In this document: piece by piece, positions 1 through 6,543 of the stretch
How the letters are laid out: every line of letters begins with the position of its first letter
How positions within the stretch are numbered: position 1 is the stretch's first letter
Source of the DNA: Stigonema sp964246695
Lineage (GTDB): Bacteria; Cyanobacteriota; Cyanobacteriia; Cyanobacteriales; Nostocaceae
Direction of reading: 5' to 3'
Assembly: GCA_964246695.1 (NCBI GenBank)
Contig: CAXTSI010000140.1
Location: 1 to 17,342, forward strand
DNA length: 17,342 nucleotides
Program-made: the position numbers and the translations under genes
The notes under the pieces: generated by a model
What the model was told of the DNA's origin: nothing
Databases searched by the model: none
Seen by the model: the letters and a program-made list of their open reading frames with translations, nothing else

Positions 1-38
1 CTTACACAGTAAGGCATTAATTCCTCTTGCCTTCTTAA

Positions 39-1097
39 ATGAGCGAACGTACAGCAATAGAGCTTTTGCCCAAGTTTCTTGCCGAACCAGCTAATAACTT
101 ATACAAAGCTGTTGAGGGAATTCCCCTATTGCTGACGGCGCTGTCATCTAAACTGCAAGCCTTCAACGGTATAGATATTAATGATGACAACTGTATCGTC
201 GTCACCGCAGGCAGTAACATGGCGTTTATGAACGCTATTCTGGCTATCACCTCGGTGGGAGATGAGATTATTCTCAATACGCCCTACTATTTCAACCATG
301 AAATGGCAATTACAATGGCGGGTTGTCATCCAGTGTTGGTGAGAACGGATGAAAATTACCAACTGCGTCCAGAGGCGATCGCACTCGCCATTACCCCAAA
401 AACACGGGCGGTAGTAACGATTTCCCCAAATAATCCGACTGGGGCTGTTTATTCAGAAAAGGTGTTGCGAGAAGTTAATCAAATTTGTCGCGATCGCAGT
501 ATTTACCACATCAGCGATGAAGCCTATGAATACTTTACTTACGATGGAGTAAAGCATTTTTCCCCAGGTGCAAATGCCTGCAGTCGCGAGCATACTATTT
601 CCCTCTATAGCCTTTCCAAAGCTTATGGTTTTGCTAGCTGGCGCATTGGCTATATGGTGATTCCGAAACACTTGCTTGTCGCTGTCAAAAAAGTCCAGGA
701 TACGATTTTAATTTGCCCACCAGTAGTTTCCCAGTATGCGGCATTGGGAGCACTGCAGGCAAAAGAGGACTACTTGAAAACAAATATTGCCGCGATCGCC
801 CAAGTGCGTTCCTGTGCGATCGATTCCCTCAACCGTCTGCAAGGCTTATGTACCATTACCCCAGCCAATGGCGCTTTCTATTTTTTCCTCAAAGTTCATA
901 CTCATATCGATGCCTTTGAATTAGTCACTAGACTTATCCAAGAACATCAAGTAGCAGTGATTCCTGGTACAACCTTTGGGATGAATGACGGATGTTATCT
1001 GCGTGTCGCTTACGGTGCACTGCAAAAAGAGACAGCAACAGCAGGAATTGAGCGATTAGTGCAGGGTTTGCAGACAATCTTACTCTCTGGCAAATAA
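39..1097 (+). CDS. PLP-dependent class I/II aminotransferase, N-terminally truncated
   Basis: A fold-type I aminotransferase that would move amino groups between an amino acid and a 2-oxo acid in the cytoplasm; the substrate cannot be read from sequence. Visible family landmarks are SPNNPTGAVY (residues 129-138), the PLP-ring aspartate in HISDEAYEYF (Asp160), the Schiff-base lysine in SLSKAYG (Lys194) with WRIGY after it, and the carboxylate-binding arginine in CYLRVAYG near the C-terminus. At 352 residues it is about 35-40 shorter than usual. The first recognisable family sequence (TAIELLPKFL) begins at residue 5, so the N-terminal arm and the first glycine-rich substrate loop are missing. 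The ATG is directly preceded by an in-frame TAA (36-38), another in-frame stop lies at 18-20, and neither other upstream frame encodes the missing arm. The reading frame is otherwise intact. It may be a recently 5'-truncated gene rather than a working enzyme. The family call is strong; activity is doubtful. Confidence 0.85.
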   Translation: MSERTAIELLPKFLAEPANNLYKAVEGIPLLLTALSSKLQAFNGIDINDDNCIVVTAGSNMAFMNAILAITSVGDEIILNTPYYFNHEMAITMAGCHPVLVRTDENYQLRPEAIALAITPKTRAVVTISPNNPTGAVYSEKVLREVNQICRDRSIYHISDEAYEYFTYDGVKHFSPGANACSREHTISLYSLSKAYGFASWRIGYMVIPKHLLVAVKKVQDTILICPPVVSQYAALGALQAKEDYLKTNIAAIAQVRSCAIDSLNRLQGLCTITPANGAFYFFLKVHTHIDAFELVTRLIQEHQVAVIPGTTFGMNDGCYLRVAYGALQKETATAGIERLVQGLQTILLSGK

Positions 1098-1426
1098 ATG
1101 CAGGCGATCGCCTGCTACCCCAGTTTATTGAGCCGATACGTCTCTTTTTCGGTCAAGTATTCTAATCTACCTCAGATGTTCGTGCATAAGTAATTTCTTT
1201 AGGCAACTATAAAGAGTTAGAGCAAGGGCAAAACAAGTATACCCTTCCATTCCAGACAACTTAGCACTCTAGGAAAGAGAAGATGACTATTGTTATGGAG
1301 ATGTCCACAGATCGCACATTTTGTGAAAAAGTCAGAAAAGCAGGTATCTTGCAGAGTCGGGGAGATGGGGTATAAAAGTGCAAAAATGAGGAGAATGAAA
1401 ACAAATACTTGAAATTTGGATAAAAT
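1098..1426. other. Gene-free spacer with HIP1-centred palindrome
   Basis: There is no supported gene in these 329 bases. A perfect 16-bp palindrome, GCAGGCGATCGCCTGC, lies at 1100-1115 immediately after the aminotransferase stop and is centred on a HIP1 octamer. No T-run follows, so I do not call it a terminator. The rest is AT-rich and presumably carries the promoter of the membrane protein at 1427, but no convincing -35/-10 pair can be named. Confidence 0.6.
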
Positions 1427-2626
1427 ATGAACTTTTCAAGTAATGAAACTGCTAGCACTAACCAGTTACGAACTAAGCGAATCATATCAATAGATATGTT
1501 GCGTGGACTGGTGATGGTGTTAATGGCGCTAGATCATGTGCGAGATTTTTTCACTAATGTTCGCTTCAGCCCTACAGACTTGACCCAGACAAACGTACCT
1601 CTGTTTCTCACTCGCTGGGTAACTCATTTGTGCGCCCCCACATTTATATTTCTGGCTGGGGTTGCAGCCTATCTTTACTTTGCGAACAGACCACAAAGCA
1701 AGCAAGAACTCTCGCGGTATCTGATAATTCGTGGACTGTGGTTGGTGTTTTTAGAGTTAACAGTGGTACGTATGGGGTGGATATTTGACCCTACCTACTC
1801 TTTTACGGGAGTGCAGGTACTATGGGCAATTGGTTGGTCAATGGTCGTTTTAGCAGCATTAATTAGAATGCCAATTCCTCTGATAGCTGCATTTGGAATT
1901 TTGCTCATAGGTGGACACAATTTATTTGATAATATTCATGCTGAACAACTAGGAAGATGGGGTTGGTTGTGGGCAGTGCTTCATGAACCAAAAACGCTCA
2001 CACCTTTTCCTCATAAAATTTTTGTCATTCTCTATCCCCTGATTCCTTGGATTGGGGTGATGGCAACGGGTTATGCGTTTGGGAGTGTATTTAAGCGGGA
2101 AAAAGCTTCTCGGCTGCGATTTTTGAGATCTTTGGGACTGGGTTTAATTGCTGGCTTCGTGGTTCTGCGCGCTTTGAATATATATGGCGACCCGCACCCT
2201 TGGACAGTGCAAACCAATTTCACCCGTACCATACTATCATTTATTAACTGTAATAAATATCCACCTTCATTGCTTTATTTATTAATCACACTAGGTCTAG
2301 CAATGCTCTTACTTTACCTGTTTGAAAAGCAGAGATGGAGGATTTTTCAACCTTTAGTGTTATTCGGTCAGGTTCCTTTATTTTTTTATATAATCCACCT
2401 TTGGCTCATCCATTTTACTGCTATCTTGCTGGCTTTACCTAAATATGGATTAAAGGCAATTATTATGCCCTTTATAGCCTCCCGCTTAATGCCAGCCGAC
2501 TATGGATATGATTTACCAATGATTTACAATATTTGGATAATCCTGGTAATTCTACTTTATCCTATCTGTAATTGGTATAGGAATTACAAGACAAAGTATC
2601 CTAGGAAGTGGTTAAAATACTTGTAA
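1427..2626 (+). CDS. DUF1624 / heparan-alpha-glucosaminide N-acetyltransferase-like membrane protein
   Basis: A 399-residue multi-pass inner-membrane protein. The N-terminal signature is KRIISIDMLRGLVMVLMALD followed by HVRDFF (residues 18-42), typical of the DUF1624/HGSNAT-like acyltransferase family, whose members are thought to move acyl groups across the membrane onto sugars or other acceptors. About ten hydrophobic segments follow, for example LCAPTFIFLAGVAAYLYFA, LIIRGLWLVFLELTVV, VLWAIGWSMVVLAALI, VILYPLIPWIGVMATGYAFG and PLFFYIIHLWLIHF. The C-terminus is basic (YRNYKTKYPRKWLKYL) and probably cytoplasmic. The length suits the family. The ATG at 1427 has no clear Shine-Dalgarno sequence, which is common in cyanobacteria. 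It stands alone, with repeat-rich DNA downstream. The substrate is unknown; family confidence is good, acyltransferase activity is inferred. Confidence 0.85.
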   Translation: MNFSSNETASTNQLRTKRIISIDMLRGLVMVLMALDHVRDFFTNVRFSPTDLTQTNVPLFLTRWVTHLCAPTFIFLAGVAAYLYFANRPQSKQELSRYLIIRGLWLVFLELTVVRMGWIFDPTYSFTGVQVLWAIGWSMVVLAALIRMPIPLIAAFGILLIGGHNLFDNIHAEQLGRWGWLWAVLHEPKTLTPFPHKIFVILYPLIPWIGVMATGYAFGSVFKREKASRLRFLRSLGLGLIAGFVVLRALNIYGDPHPWTVQTNFTRTILSFINCNKYPPSLLYLLITLGLAMLLLYLFEKQRWRIFQPLVLFGQVPLFFYIIHLWLIHFTAILLALPKYGLKAIIMPFIASRLMPADYGYDLPMIYNIWIILVILLYPICNWYRNYKTKYPRKWLKYL

Positions 2627-2650
2627 ATATTCGTCAATCGCTTCGCTCAA

Positions 2651-2684
2651 ATTAAAAATTAAAAATTAAAAATTAAAAATTAAT
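2651..2684. repeat. 7-nt tandem repeat (attaaaa)
   Basis: About four and a half tandem copies of attaaaa lie 25 bases after the stop of the DUF1624 gene. Short heptanucleotide tandem repeats of this type are typical of filamentous cyanobacteria and mark intergenic DNA. Confidence 0.85.
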
Positions 2685-2700
2685 AACCACCCTCATAAAT

Positions 2701-3043
2701 CGCGTTAGCGTAAGCGTTGCGATCGAACGGTACTCCGGCGGAGCGCGATCTTCGACGTTCGCGCAGCGGCGAGGAATTGGGAGAAGGAGCGTCAGCGCCA
2801 TTCGCGCTCGCGTGGTGCGGCATTTTTCGGACGGCATTTTCCGGGGGAGGATTCCCCCGGAAAGATGCCTTGGGAAGTTTTGAACGTAAAGATGCCTTGG
2901 TCTGGGGAACTTGAAAAAAGGACGCCTTTTTCTAGGTTCCCTTGGGGCGACGCTTCTCAGTAGCACCAGACGAGTAGCGCTCAGTAGCGCTCGTCCCGAC
3001 GCTCCTTGTACCGTTCGATCGCAACGCTTACGTCGCTAACGCG
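2701..3043. mobile_element. 343-bp palindromic element with 33-bp inverted ends (MITE-like)
   Basis: The left end (2701-2733, starting CGCGTTAGCG) is the reverse complement of the right end (3008-3043) across all 33 bases, with one 3-base insertion on the right. The interior is GC-rich, unlike the AT-rich flanks, and holds nested hairpins: a 10-bp stem TTTCCGGGGG/CCCCCGGAAA (2838-2847 with 2854-2863, extendable to 15 bp with one bulge), a stem GAAAAAGG/CCTTTTTC near 2911-2931 extended by GGGAAC/GTTCCC, and repeated AGCGCT motifs near 2975-2990. The direct repeat AAAGATGCCTTGG occurs twice (from 2861 and 2889). No plausible protein is encoded; the short frames across it are overlapping and compositional. 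This looks like a non-autonomous repeat that could be mobilised in trans or fold as RNA. No target duplication was identified. Confidence 0.7.
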
Positions 3044-3120
3044 AACGCACTACGTGTCTCGTAAAAAATCAAATTCCTTCTCCATAAATGAATTTACTTG
3101 CTCTGAAACCTAAACAGAAC

Positions 3121-3620
3121 TTACGCATTGACAAATGAGACAAGAAGTGCAGTAGTAAAAACCTGAAAAGAATAGGCGATCGCTAGTCGCTAGAGGACTG
3201 GAAAGATGGATAATTTACGCTATGTCTATAGGATTTACGCACACTCACAAATTGAGCATCATGTGTATAACGGAATTCGGTAGTTTCATCTCGTAGAATT
3301 GACCACATGGTAAGGGCGCGGAGACCGCGCCCCTACAGTTTTGTGGTCTACCCAAATGAATATTGCGCTCCGTCGCCCAACCGTTACCACCCCACACGTA
3401 AAAGGGAACAGGGAACGGGGAACGGGGAACAGGGACTGCATATGGTGTGGGCTATTACCCCGACAATGCGTACCACTGATTTATATGTGCCATATAAATT
3501 CAGTGGGGGACTCAGACCCCGGATATTACTTAGAAGGGAACTCTTAACAGGGAGGAACGACCTGTTAAGAGTTCCCTGTTCCCCGTTCCCTTCTTGTTGA
3601 CTATTTCTGTCAATGCGTAA
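3121..3620. repeat. Repeat mosaic bounded by a 13-bp inverted repeat
   Basis: TTACGCATTGACA at 3121-3133 is matched by its exact reverse complement at 3608-3620. Inside are several independent palindromes: GGGCGCGG/CCGCGCCC (3314-3332, 3-nt loop), a 15-bp stem around CCACTGA/TCAGTGG (3473-3506), a perfect 16-bp hairpin (3536-3551 with 3561-3576), and G-rich 'gggaacagg'-type repeats (about 3403-3435) complementary to a stretch near 3575-3590. There is no credible coding sequence. The inverted ends could be those of a composite or degenerate non-autonomous element, or a chance pairing of dispersed repeats. Confidence 0.5.
3536..3576. repeat. Perfect 16-bp stem-loop
   Basis: GGGAACTCTTAACAGG (3536-3551) and CCTGTTAAGAGTTCCC (3561-3576) are exactly complementary around a 9-nt loop. 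It is followed by pyrimidine-rich copies of the gttccc repeat. It has no adjacent gene whose transcript it could obviously terminate. Confidence 0.8.
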
Positions 3621-3992
3621 TATCATGTCTAGTTAATTACTTATAAATAAAAAATAGGTTCGTAGTTGCGATGACTGCGATCTCTGCGCCTCTCGGGTTA
3701 AATAAATAATTTAATTAACCGCCCCAGACGTGGAGGAAACAGAGAGAAAGAAGGGATTTTGCGGGTCACCTTGACAGGGGTAGGTGGGCAGTGCCCACCC
3801 TACGCGTACTTCTGGAATTTTCACCTATGTAATAGGATTGCTATATGAGTCCTAAGTTAATCAAATTTGTCGCGATCGCAATATCTACTACATCACTTTG
3901 CGGCGATCGCCTAAAAATAACCCAAAAAGCTGTAAAATTCTTTCCAGAAAACCGCCAATATTGCTTTTTACCTGACAAAATCAAAAATTTTT
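3621..3992. other. Gene-free spacer with a palindromic repeat and an aminotransferase relic
   Basis: This stretch holds GGTGGGCAGTGCCCACC (near 3783-3799), which recurs at about 5330-5393. It also holds TAGGATTGCTATA (3833-3845), identical to part of the right arm of the element ending at 13786, and a 42-bp aminotransferase relic (3854-3895). No gene is supported here. Confidence 0.6.
3854..3895 (+). pseudogene. 42-bp relic of an aminotransferase gene
   Basis: These bases match 472-513 of the aminotransferase at the left edge of the window at 39 of 42 positions, with the first 27 identical. In the corresponding frame the relic reads VNQICRDRNIYYI where the gene reads VNQICRDRSIYHI, so the differences look like ordinary protein-level divergence. 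It must derive from a homologous gene or a duplicate, now reduced to a scrap. The match includes a HIP1 octamer, which accounts for only 8 of the matching bases. Confidence 0.7.
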
Positions 3993-4337
3993 ATGAAAAG
4001 TGATGCTCCAACTAGACCCCGAATCACATTAATCCCCAATAATCCTAATTTAGAAGAGGTTATTTGCGAAGTGGGGGAGCCAACTATTCGTTTTCATCTG
4101 CCAACTCGCGCAATGTACCTAGATTTAACCACTGGTATTCCAATCGTTGAGATTTATGGCTCATCGTATTTGGCTGATGAAGAGACTGAAAAGCATCCTA
4201 GCAGAACCCCTTTAGAACAAGTTGACTGCCAAGTCCTCGAAGACGACCAGCTTGAAATCATAAAAGCTACTTTGATTCCAGCCGGTTCCGCTTACCAAAT
4301 CGTCTTTCCTCTTTATGCGGTTAAAATTACAAATTAA
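3993..4337 (+). CDS. Hypothetical protein, 114 aa
   Basis: I do not recognise this protein. It is 114 residues, soluble and acidic, with no signal peptide or membrane segment and an alternating hydrophobic pattern suggesting a mainly beta fold (EVICEVGEPTIRFHLPT, MYLDLTTGIPIVEIYG, LEIIKATLIPAGSAYQIVFP). The ATG at 3993 has no obvious ribosome-binding site. Its stop at 4335-4337 lies 4 bases before the ATG of the YjbQ-like fragment (4342), so the two were probably cotranscribed. The codon pattern looks coding, but conservation would decide. Function unknown. Confidence 0.55.
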   Translation: MKSDAPTRPRITLIPNNPNLEEVICEVGEPTIRFHLPTRAMYLDLTTGIPIVEIYGSSYLADEETEKHPSRTPLEQVDCQVLEDDQLEIIKATLIPAGSAYQIVFPLYAVKITN

Positions 4338-4341
4338 CAAT

Positions 4342-4617
4342 ATGCCAATTATTAATAACTTCATTGAAGTCCAAACCAGCCAAGGAATTAATATTCATGA
4401 CATCACACCACAAATCAAAGACTTGATTGCATCAACAGCGATTAAAAATGGTCAAATTTTAGTGTTTTCTCGCCACACGACAACAGCATTGGCTATTAAT
4501 GAAAACGAAGAAAGATTGTTAAAAGATGTAGTCGGATTTTTGCGTAAATTAGCACCGGAATCGTTGATTGTCCTGTTGCTCTTGCCCAACCCCATAAGCT
4601 TGATGCCTTACGCATAA
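4342..4617 (+). pseudogene. YjbQ/UPF0047-family gene, 3' half deleted
   Basis: Residues 1-74 from the ATG at 4342 are a clear YjbQ (UPF0047, 'secondary thiamine-phosphate synthase') N-terminal half: an opening beta-strand IEVQTSQGINIHDIT, then GQILVFSRHTTTALAINENE and EERLLKDVVGFLRKLAPES. Family members are about 135-140 residues. Here similarity stops at base 4563 and a meaningless 17-residue tail (LIVLLLLPNPISLMPYA) follows, because the frame runs into the antisense strand of a vapC-like gene. The missing half normally carries further conserved histidines, so this is not expected to be functional. The ATG at 4342 is preferred over the in-frame ATG at 4315, which overlaps the upstream gene. 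The identity is firm; the break is seen directly. Confidence 0.8.
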
Positions 4618-4867
4618 CTTCTGTTGTAATAGGAGCGTAAATTAGTCCCATGTCTTGCCCTAAACGATCTAATCTCTGGATAGAGTTTTTCCTTTGATCG
4701 TATATTAATTTTCGTCGAAGCTCATAGTCTATAATTTCTGGAACTACCACTGGAACATTATTGCCCACTAATTGCTTAATTCTATTTCTACATTTTGGAG
4801 ATTCTCCTTCATTTACTGGATTTGATATTAAGGATAAGGGATGTGAATCAAGCAATACAATGGGCAT
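4496..4867 (-). pseudogene. VapC-like PIN-domain toxin, C-terminus deleted
   Basis: The first 100 residues look like a PIN-domain toxin (type II toxin-antitoxin ribonuclease): VLLDSHPLSLISNP with the first acidic active-site residue (Asp7), VVVPEIIDYELRRKL with the second (Glu44), and the helical stretch ending ARATGQ. Homologues normally go on to the C-terminal acidic residues of the metal site, but after residue 100 (base 4568) the frame enters the antisense strand of the YjbQ fragment and reads unrelated sequence. The toxin is therefore probably dead. It starts 15 bases after the stop of the antitoxin-like gene (4883-5095), the usual antitoxin-first order. Classification rests on motifs and gene order. 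Confidence 0.7.
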
Positions 4868-4882
4868 ACTTTAGTTTTGCAT

Positions 4883-5095
4883 TTATCTATTTTCTAATTC
4901 TTTTTCAAGATATTTTAAAGTATCTATATGTTCTTGTGCCTCTTCTTCTGTTTTTGGATCTAGCTCGTCAAGTAAGTGAATTCTTTTTTTACTTTCTTCT
5001 AACAGATCTTTAATGGGTCTTGTCCCTATTATTAAATTCCATGAACTATTTTCTTTATTAAGATACTGGGTAATATCTTGAATTTGTAAAGACAT
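4883..5095 (-). CDS. Probable antitoxin partner of the broken VapC-like gene
   Basis: A 70-residue acidic, helical protein (MSLQIQDITQYLNKENSSWN at the start; a charged C-terminal helix ending LKYLEKELENR). I chose the ATG at 5095 because GGGAGGA lies 7 bases upstream on the minus strand, a good ribosome-binding site; the longer frame back to 5179 lacks this and would begin in repeat-like DNA. The antitoxin role is inferred from small size, charge and position directly upstream of the PIN-domain gene; no DNA-binding motif is evident. If the toxin is inactive, this gene is an orphan antitoxin. Confidence 0.65.
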   Translation of the reverse strand: MSLQIQDITQYLNKENSSWNLIIGTRPIKDLLEESKKRIHLLDELDPKTEEEAQEHIDTLKYLEKELENR

Positions 5096-5230
5096 AATTA
5101 TCCTCCCAATTACAAATTGTTTTTGCTTTGATACAAGCGTCAGAATGCCAATCCCTAATATGCTATACCCTGCTAACACACCCCTGCTTAATTTCGCGTC
5201 TCTACATAGGTTGACAGTTGATAATTTATC

Positions 5231-5620
5231 TTAACTGATATCTTGCACCATTCTCAACAAGGTGAGAGAAACCGGGTTTGTACCGTAACTCACATCTTGC
5301 ACCAGTTGCAATAACGCTATTTTTGTAGGGTGGGCAATGCCCACCATTGACCTATGGGCCTATTTTTACGTTGGTGGGCAGTGCCCACCCTACACGAACT
5401 ATCGAATGGTGCAAGATATCAGGCAAGTAAGAATGTCAGCTTTACTGATTCGCAACAAACCCGGTTTCTGGCAGTGGTGCAAGATGTAAGTTAACTGATA
5501 TCTTGCACCATTCTCAACAAGACCTAAAAAACCGGGTTTCTCAACCAAAGATTAAGGGTTTGACCATTAGTCATTCTCAAGAAACCCGGTTTTTCACCCA
5601 GGTGCAAGATGTAAGTTAAC
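5231..5620. repeat. Modular repeat nest (TTGCACC / AACCGGGTTT units)
   Basis: A 30-base unit beginning TTAACTGATATCTTGCACCA occurs at 5231-5260 and again at 5491-5520 in direct orientation. An inverted copy of its core lies near 5405-5422. The related unit GGTGCAAGATGTAAGTTAAC occurs at 5476-5495 and 5601-5620, with an inverted, diverged copy near 5285-5303. AACCGGGTTT and its complement alternate between them. As a result 5491-5620 can fold as a long imperfect hairpin, and 5325-5393 holds a separate inverted pair GTAGGGTGGGCA/TGCCCACCCTAC. No gene is supported across this stretch. Confidence 0.75.
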
Positions 5621-5670
5621 CGAGCAGTATTGTAACGCACTCTACTAAAGTTAATATTCACTGCTTTATT

Positions 5671-5792
5671 GGGCGTTGCTGAATCAAGGTATGAAAACAG
5701 AAGCGCAAAGACGCGCTTGTAAAATTTTGCGACGAGTGCGACGAGTGCGTGAGGCGCAAAAACACAGTTCATACTCGAATTCAGCAACACCT
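5671..5792. mobile_element. 122-bp MITE-like element with candidate target duplication
   Basis: The ends form an imperfect 25-bp terminal inverted repeat (5671-5695 with 5768-5792; 19 of 25 match, including an uninterrupted GTTGCTGAAT). The element is flanked on both sides by TTTATT (5665-5670 and 5793-5798), consistent with a 6-bp target-site duplication. The interior has a short tandem repeat (gcgacgagt twice, near 5730) and no coding sequence. This is the form expected of a non-autonomous derivative of an insertion sequence; the parental transposase is not in the window. Confidence 0.65.
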
Positions 5793-5805
5793 TTTATTGA
5801 ACCCT

Positions 5806-6543
5806 TTATACTTTTATATTAATTGTATCTGAAGCCAGAAGTTCTGCTGCTTCTTGTAAAAGCAGATTTTGCTCTTTTTGAATTGACTCTAACCTGGATG
5901 AAATTACTGCCAGTCGTTGCTGCTTATCTTGGTGAATTGGTTCAGAAGTTGCAGGAGGTAAAGCGAGGATTTGATCGGTTGTTTTAGCATCTGTGAGTTG
6001 TTTAACTGCTAAGCTGCTAACTTTGGTAAATGAGAAAAAGCTAAATTTAATAACAGTCTGAAGTAATTTGAGAGGAACTCGCAGGATCGACAAACTAGCT
6101 GACTCAATTAAGCGACCAATTGCTTTGATAATGCTCCAGAATATAGCGAGAGCGAAAAGCAGAACCACTAAACTGATAATTGGGTGATTAGTTGCCCAAC
6201 CCAAGATTTGGACGAGTCGGAAAATTGCCGGGTGTTCAGTAAACCAATCATTCACAGAAGAAGCGATCGCTGTTTGCACAGCCGACGTAGTTGTACTCTT
6301 AATTTGTTCAGCAGTTTGCAAAGTTCCTTCTACAGAAGCTTTAGCTTGTCCTAGGGTTGTCGTAACTGTATCTATTGCCCGATCGGTTGTTTGAGTTGCT
6401 GTGTCCTGCAAAGACTCTCCGACTTGCTGGGCTGATTCAGTGAGAGAGTTAACTTTTTCGTTGACAAAATCTTTCGCCTGCTGAAAACGTTGAAAAACTC
6501 CATCAGGCAAATTTACGTTTTGCAGTAGATAATGTAGCAACAT
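5806..6543 (-). CDS. Hypothetical membrane protein with coiled-coil regions, 245 aa
   Basis: I do not recognise a named family. Residues about 20-95 are a long amphipathic, Thr/Gln/Ala-rich helical region (for example QQVGESLQDTATQTTDRAID, then VEGTLQTAEQIKSTTTSAVQ), reminiscent of apolipoprotein- or LEA-like 11-residue helices. Residues about 119-142 (NHPIISLVVLLFALAIFWSI and following) are a strong transmembrane segment, and 150-180 is a second amphipathic or re-entrant stretch. Residues 205-237 form a charged coiled coil (SSRLESIQKEQNLLLQEAAE). This suggests a membrane-anchored scaffold or stress-related protein. The ATG at 6543 is chosen because GAGGA lies upstream, although about 15 bases away. 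It is a single gene, convergent with nothing and bordered by the MITE-like element. Confidence 0.7.
   Translation of the reverse strand: MLLHYLLQNVNLPDGVFQRFQQAKDFVNEKVNSLTESAQQVGESLQDTATQTTDRAIDTVTTTLGQAKASVEGTLQTAEQIKSTTTSAVQTAIASSVNDWFTEHPAIFRLVQILGWATNHPIISLVVLLFALAIFWSIIKAIGRLIESASLSILRVPLKLLQTVIKFSFFSFTKVSSLAVKQLTDAKTTDQILALPPATSEPIHQDKQQRLAVISSRLESIQKEQNLLLQEAAELLASDTINIKV

Noticed and set aside
1100..1115. Rho-independent terminator for the aminotransferase
   Set aside because: It is a perfect palindrome without loop or T-run and is centred on HIP1, so it is better explained as a HIP1 extension.
2651..2684. A possible CRISPR or iteron array (also considered for 15446-15490 and 16330-16401)
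   Set aside because: The repeats are 6-7 bases and contiguous, without spacers; they are short tandem repeats.
2673..2966. Frames of 65-97 codons across the GC-rich element
   Set aside because: They overlap on both strands, are rich in Arg and Pro, and coincide with hairpin arms; composition explains them.
3845..4003. A 52-codon frame starting MSPKLIKFVAIAISTTSLCG, which looks like a lipoprotein signal
   Set aside because: It runs out of frame through the aminotransferase relic (3854-3895) and overlaps the start of the next gene. The hydrophobic look comes from the shifted frame, not from a real gene.
5231..5620. A CRISPR array of about 30-base repeats
   Set aside because: Only two full direct copies exist, 260 bases apart, and other copies are inverted; no regular spacers.
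5524..5790. An 88-codon minus-strand frame
   Set aside because: It crosses a palindromic repeat and the MITE-like element and has no protein-like pattern.
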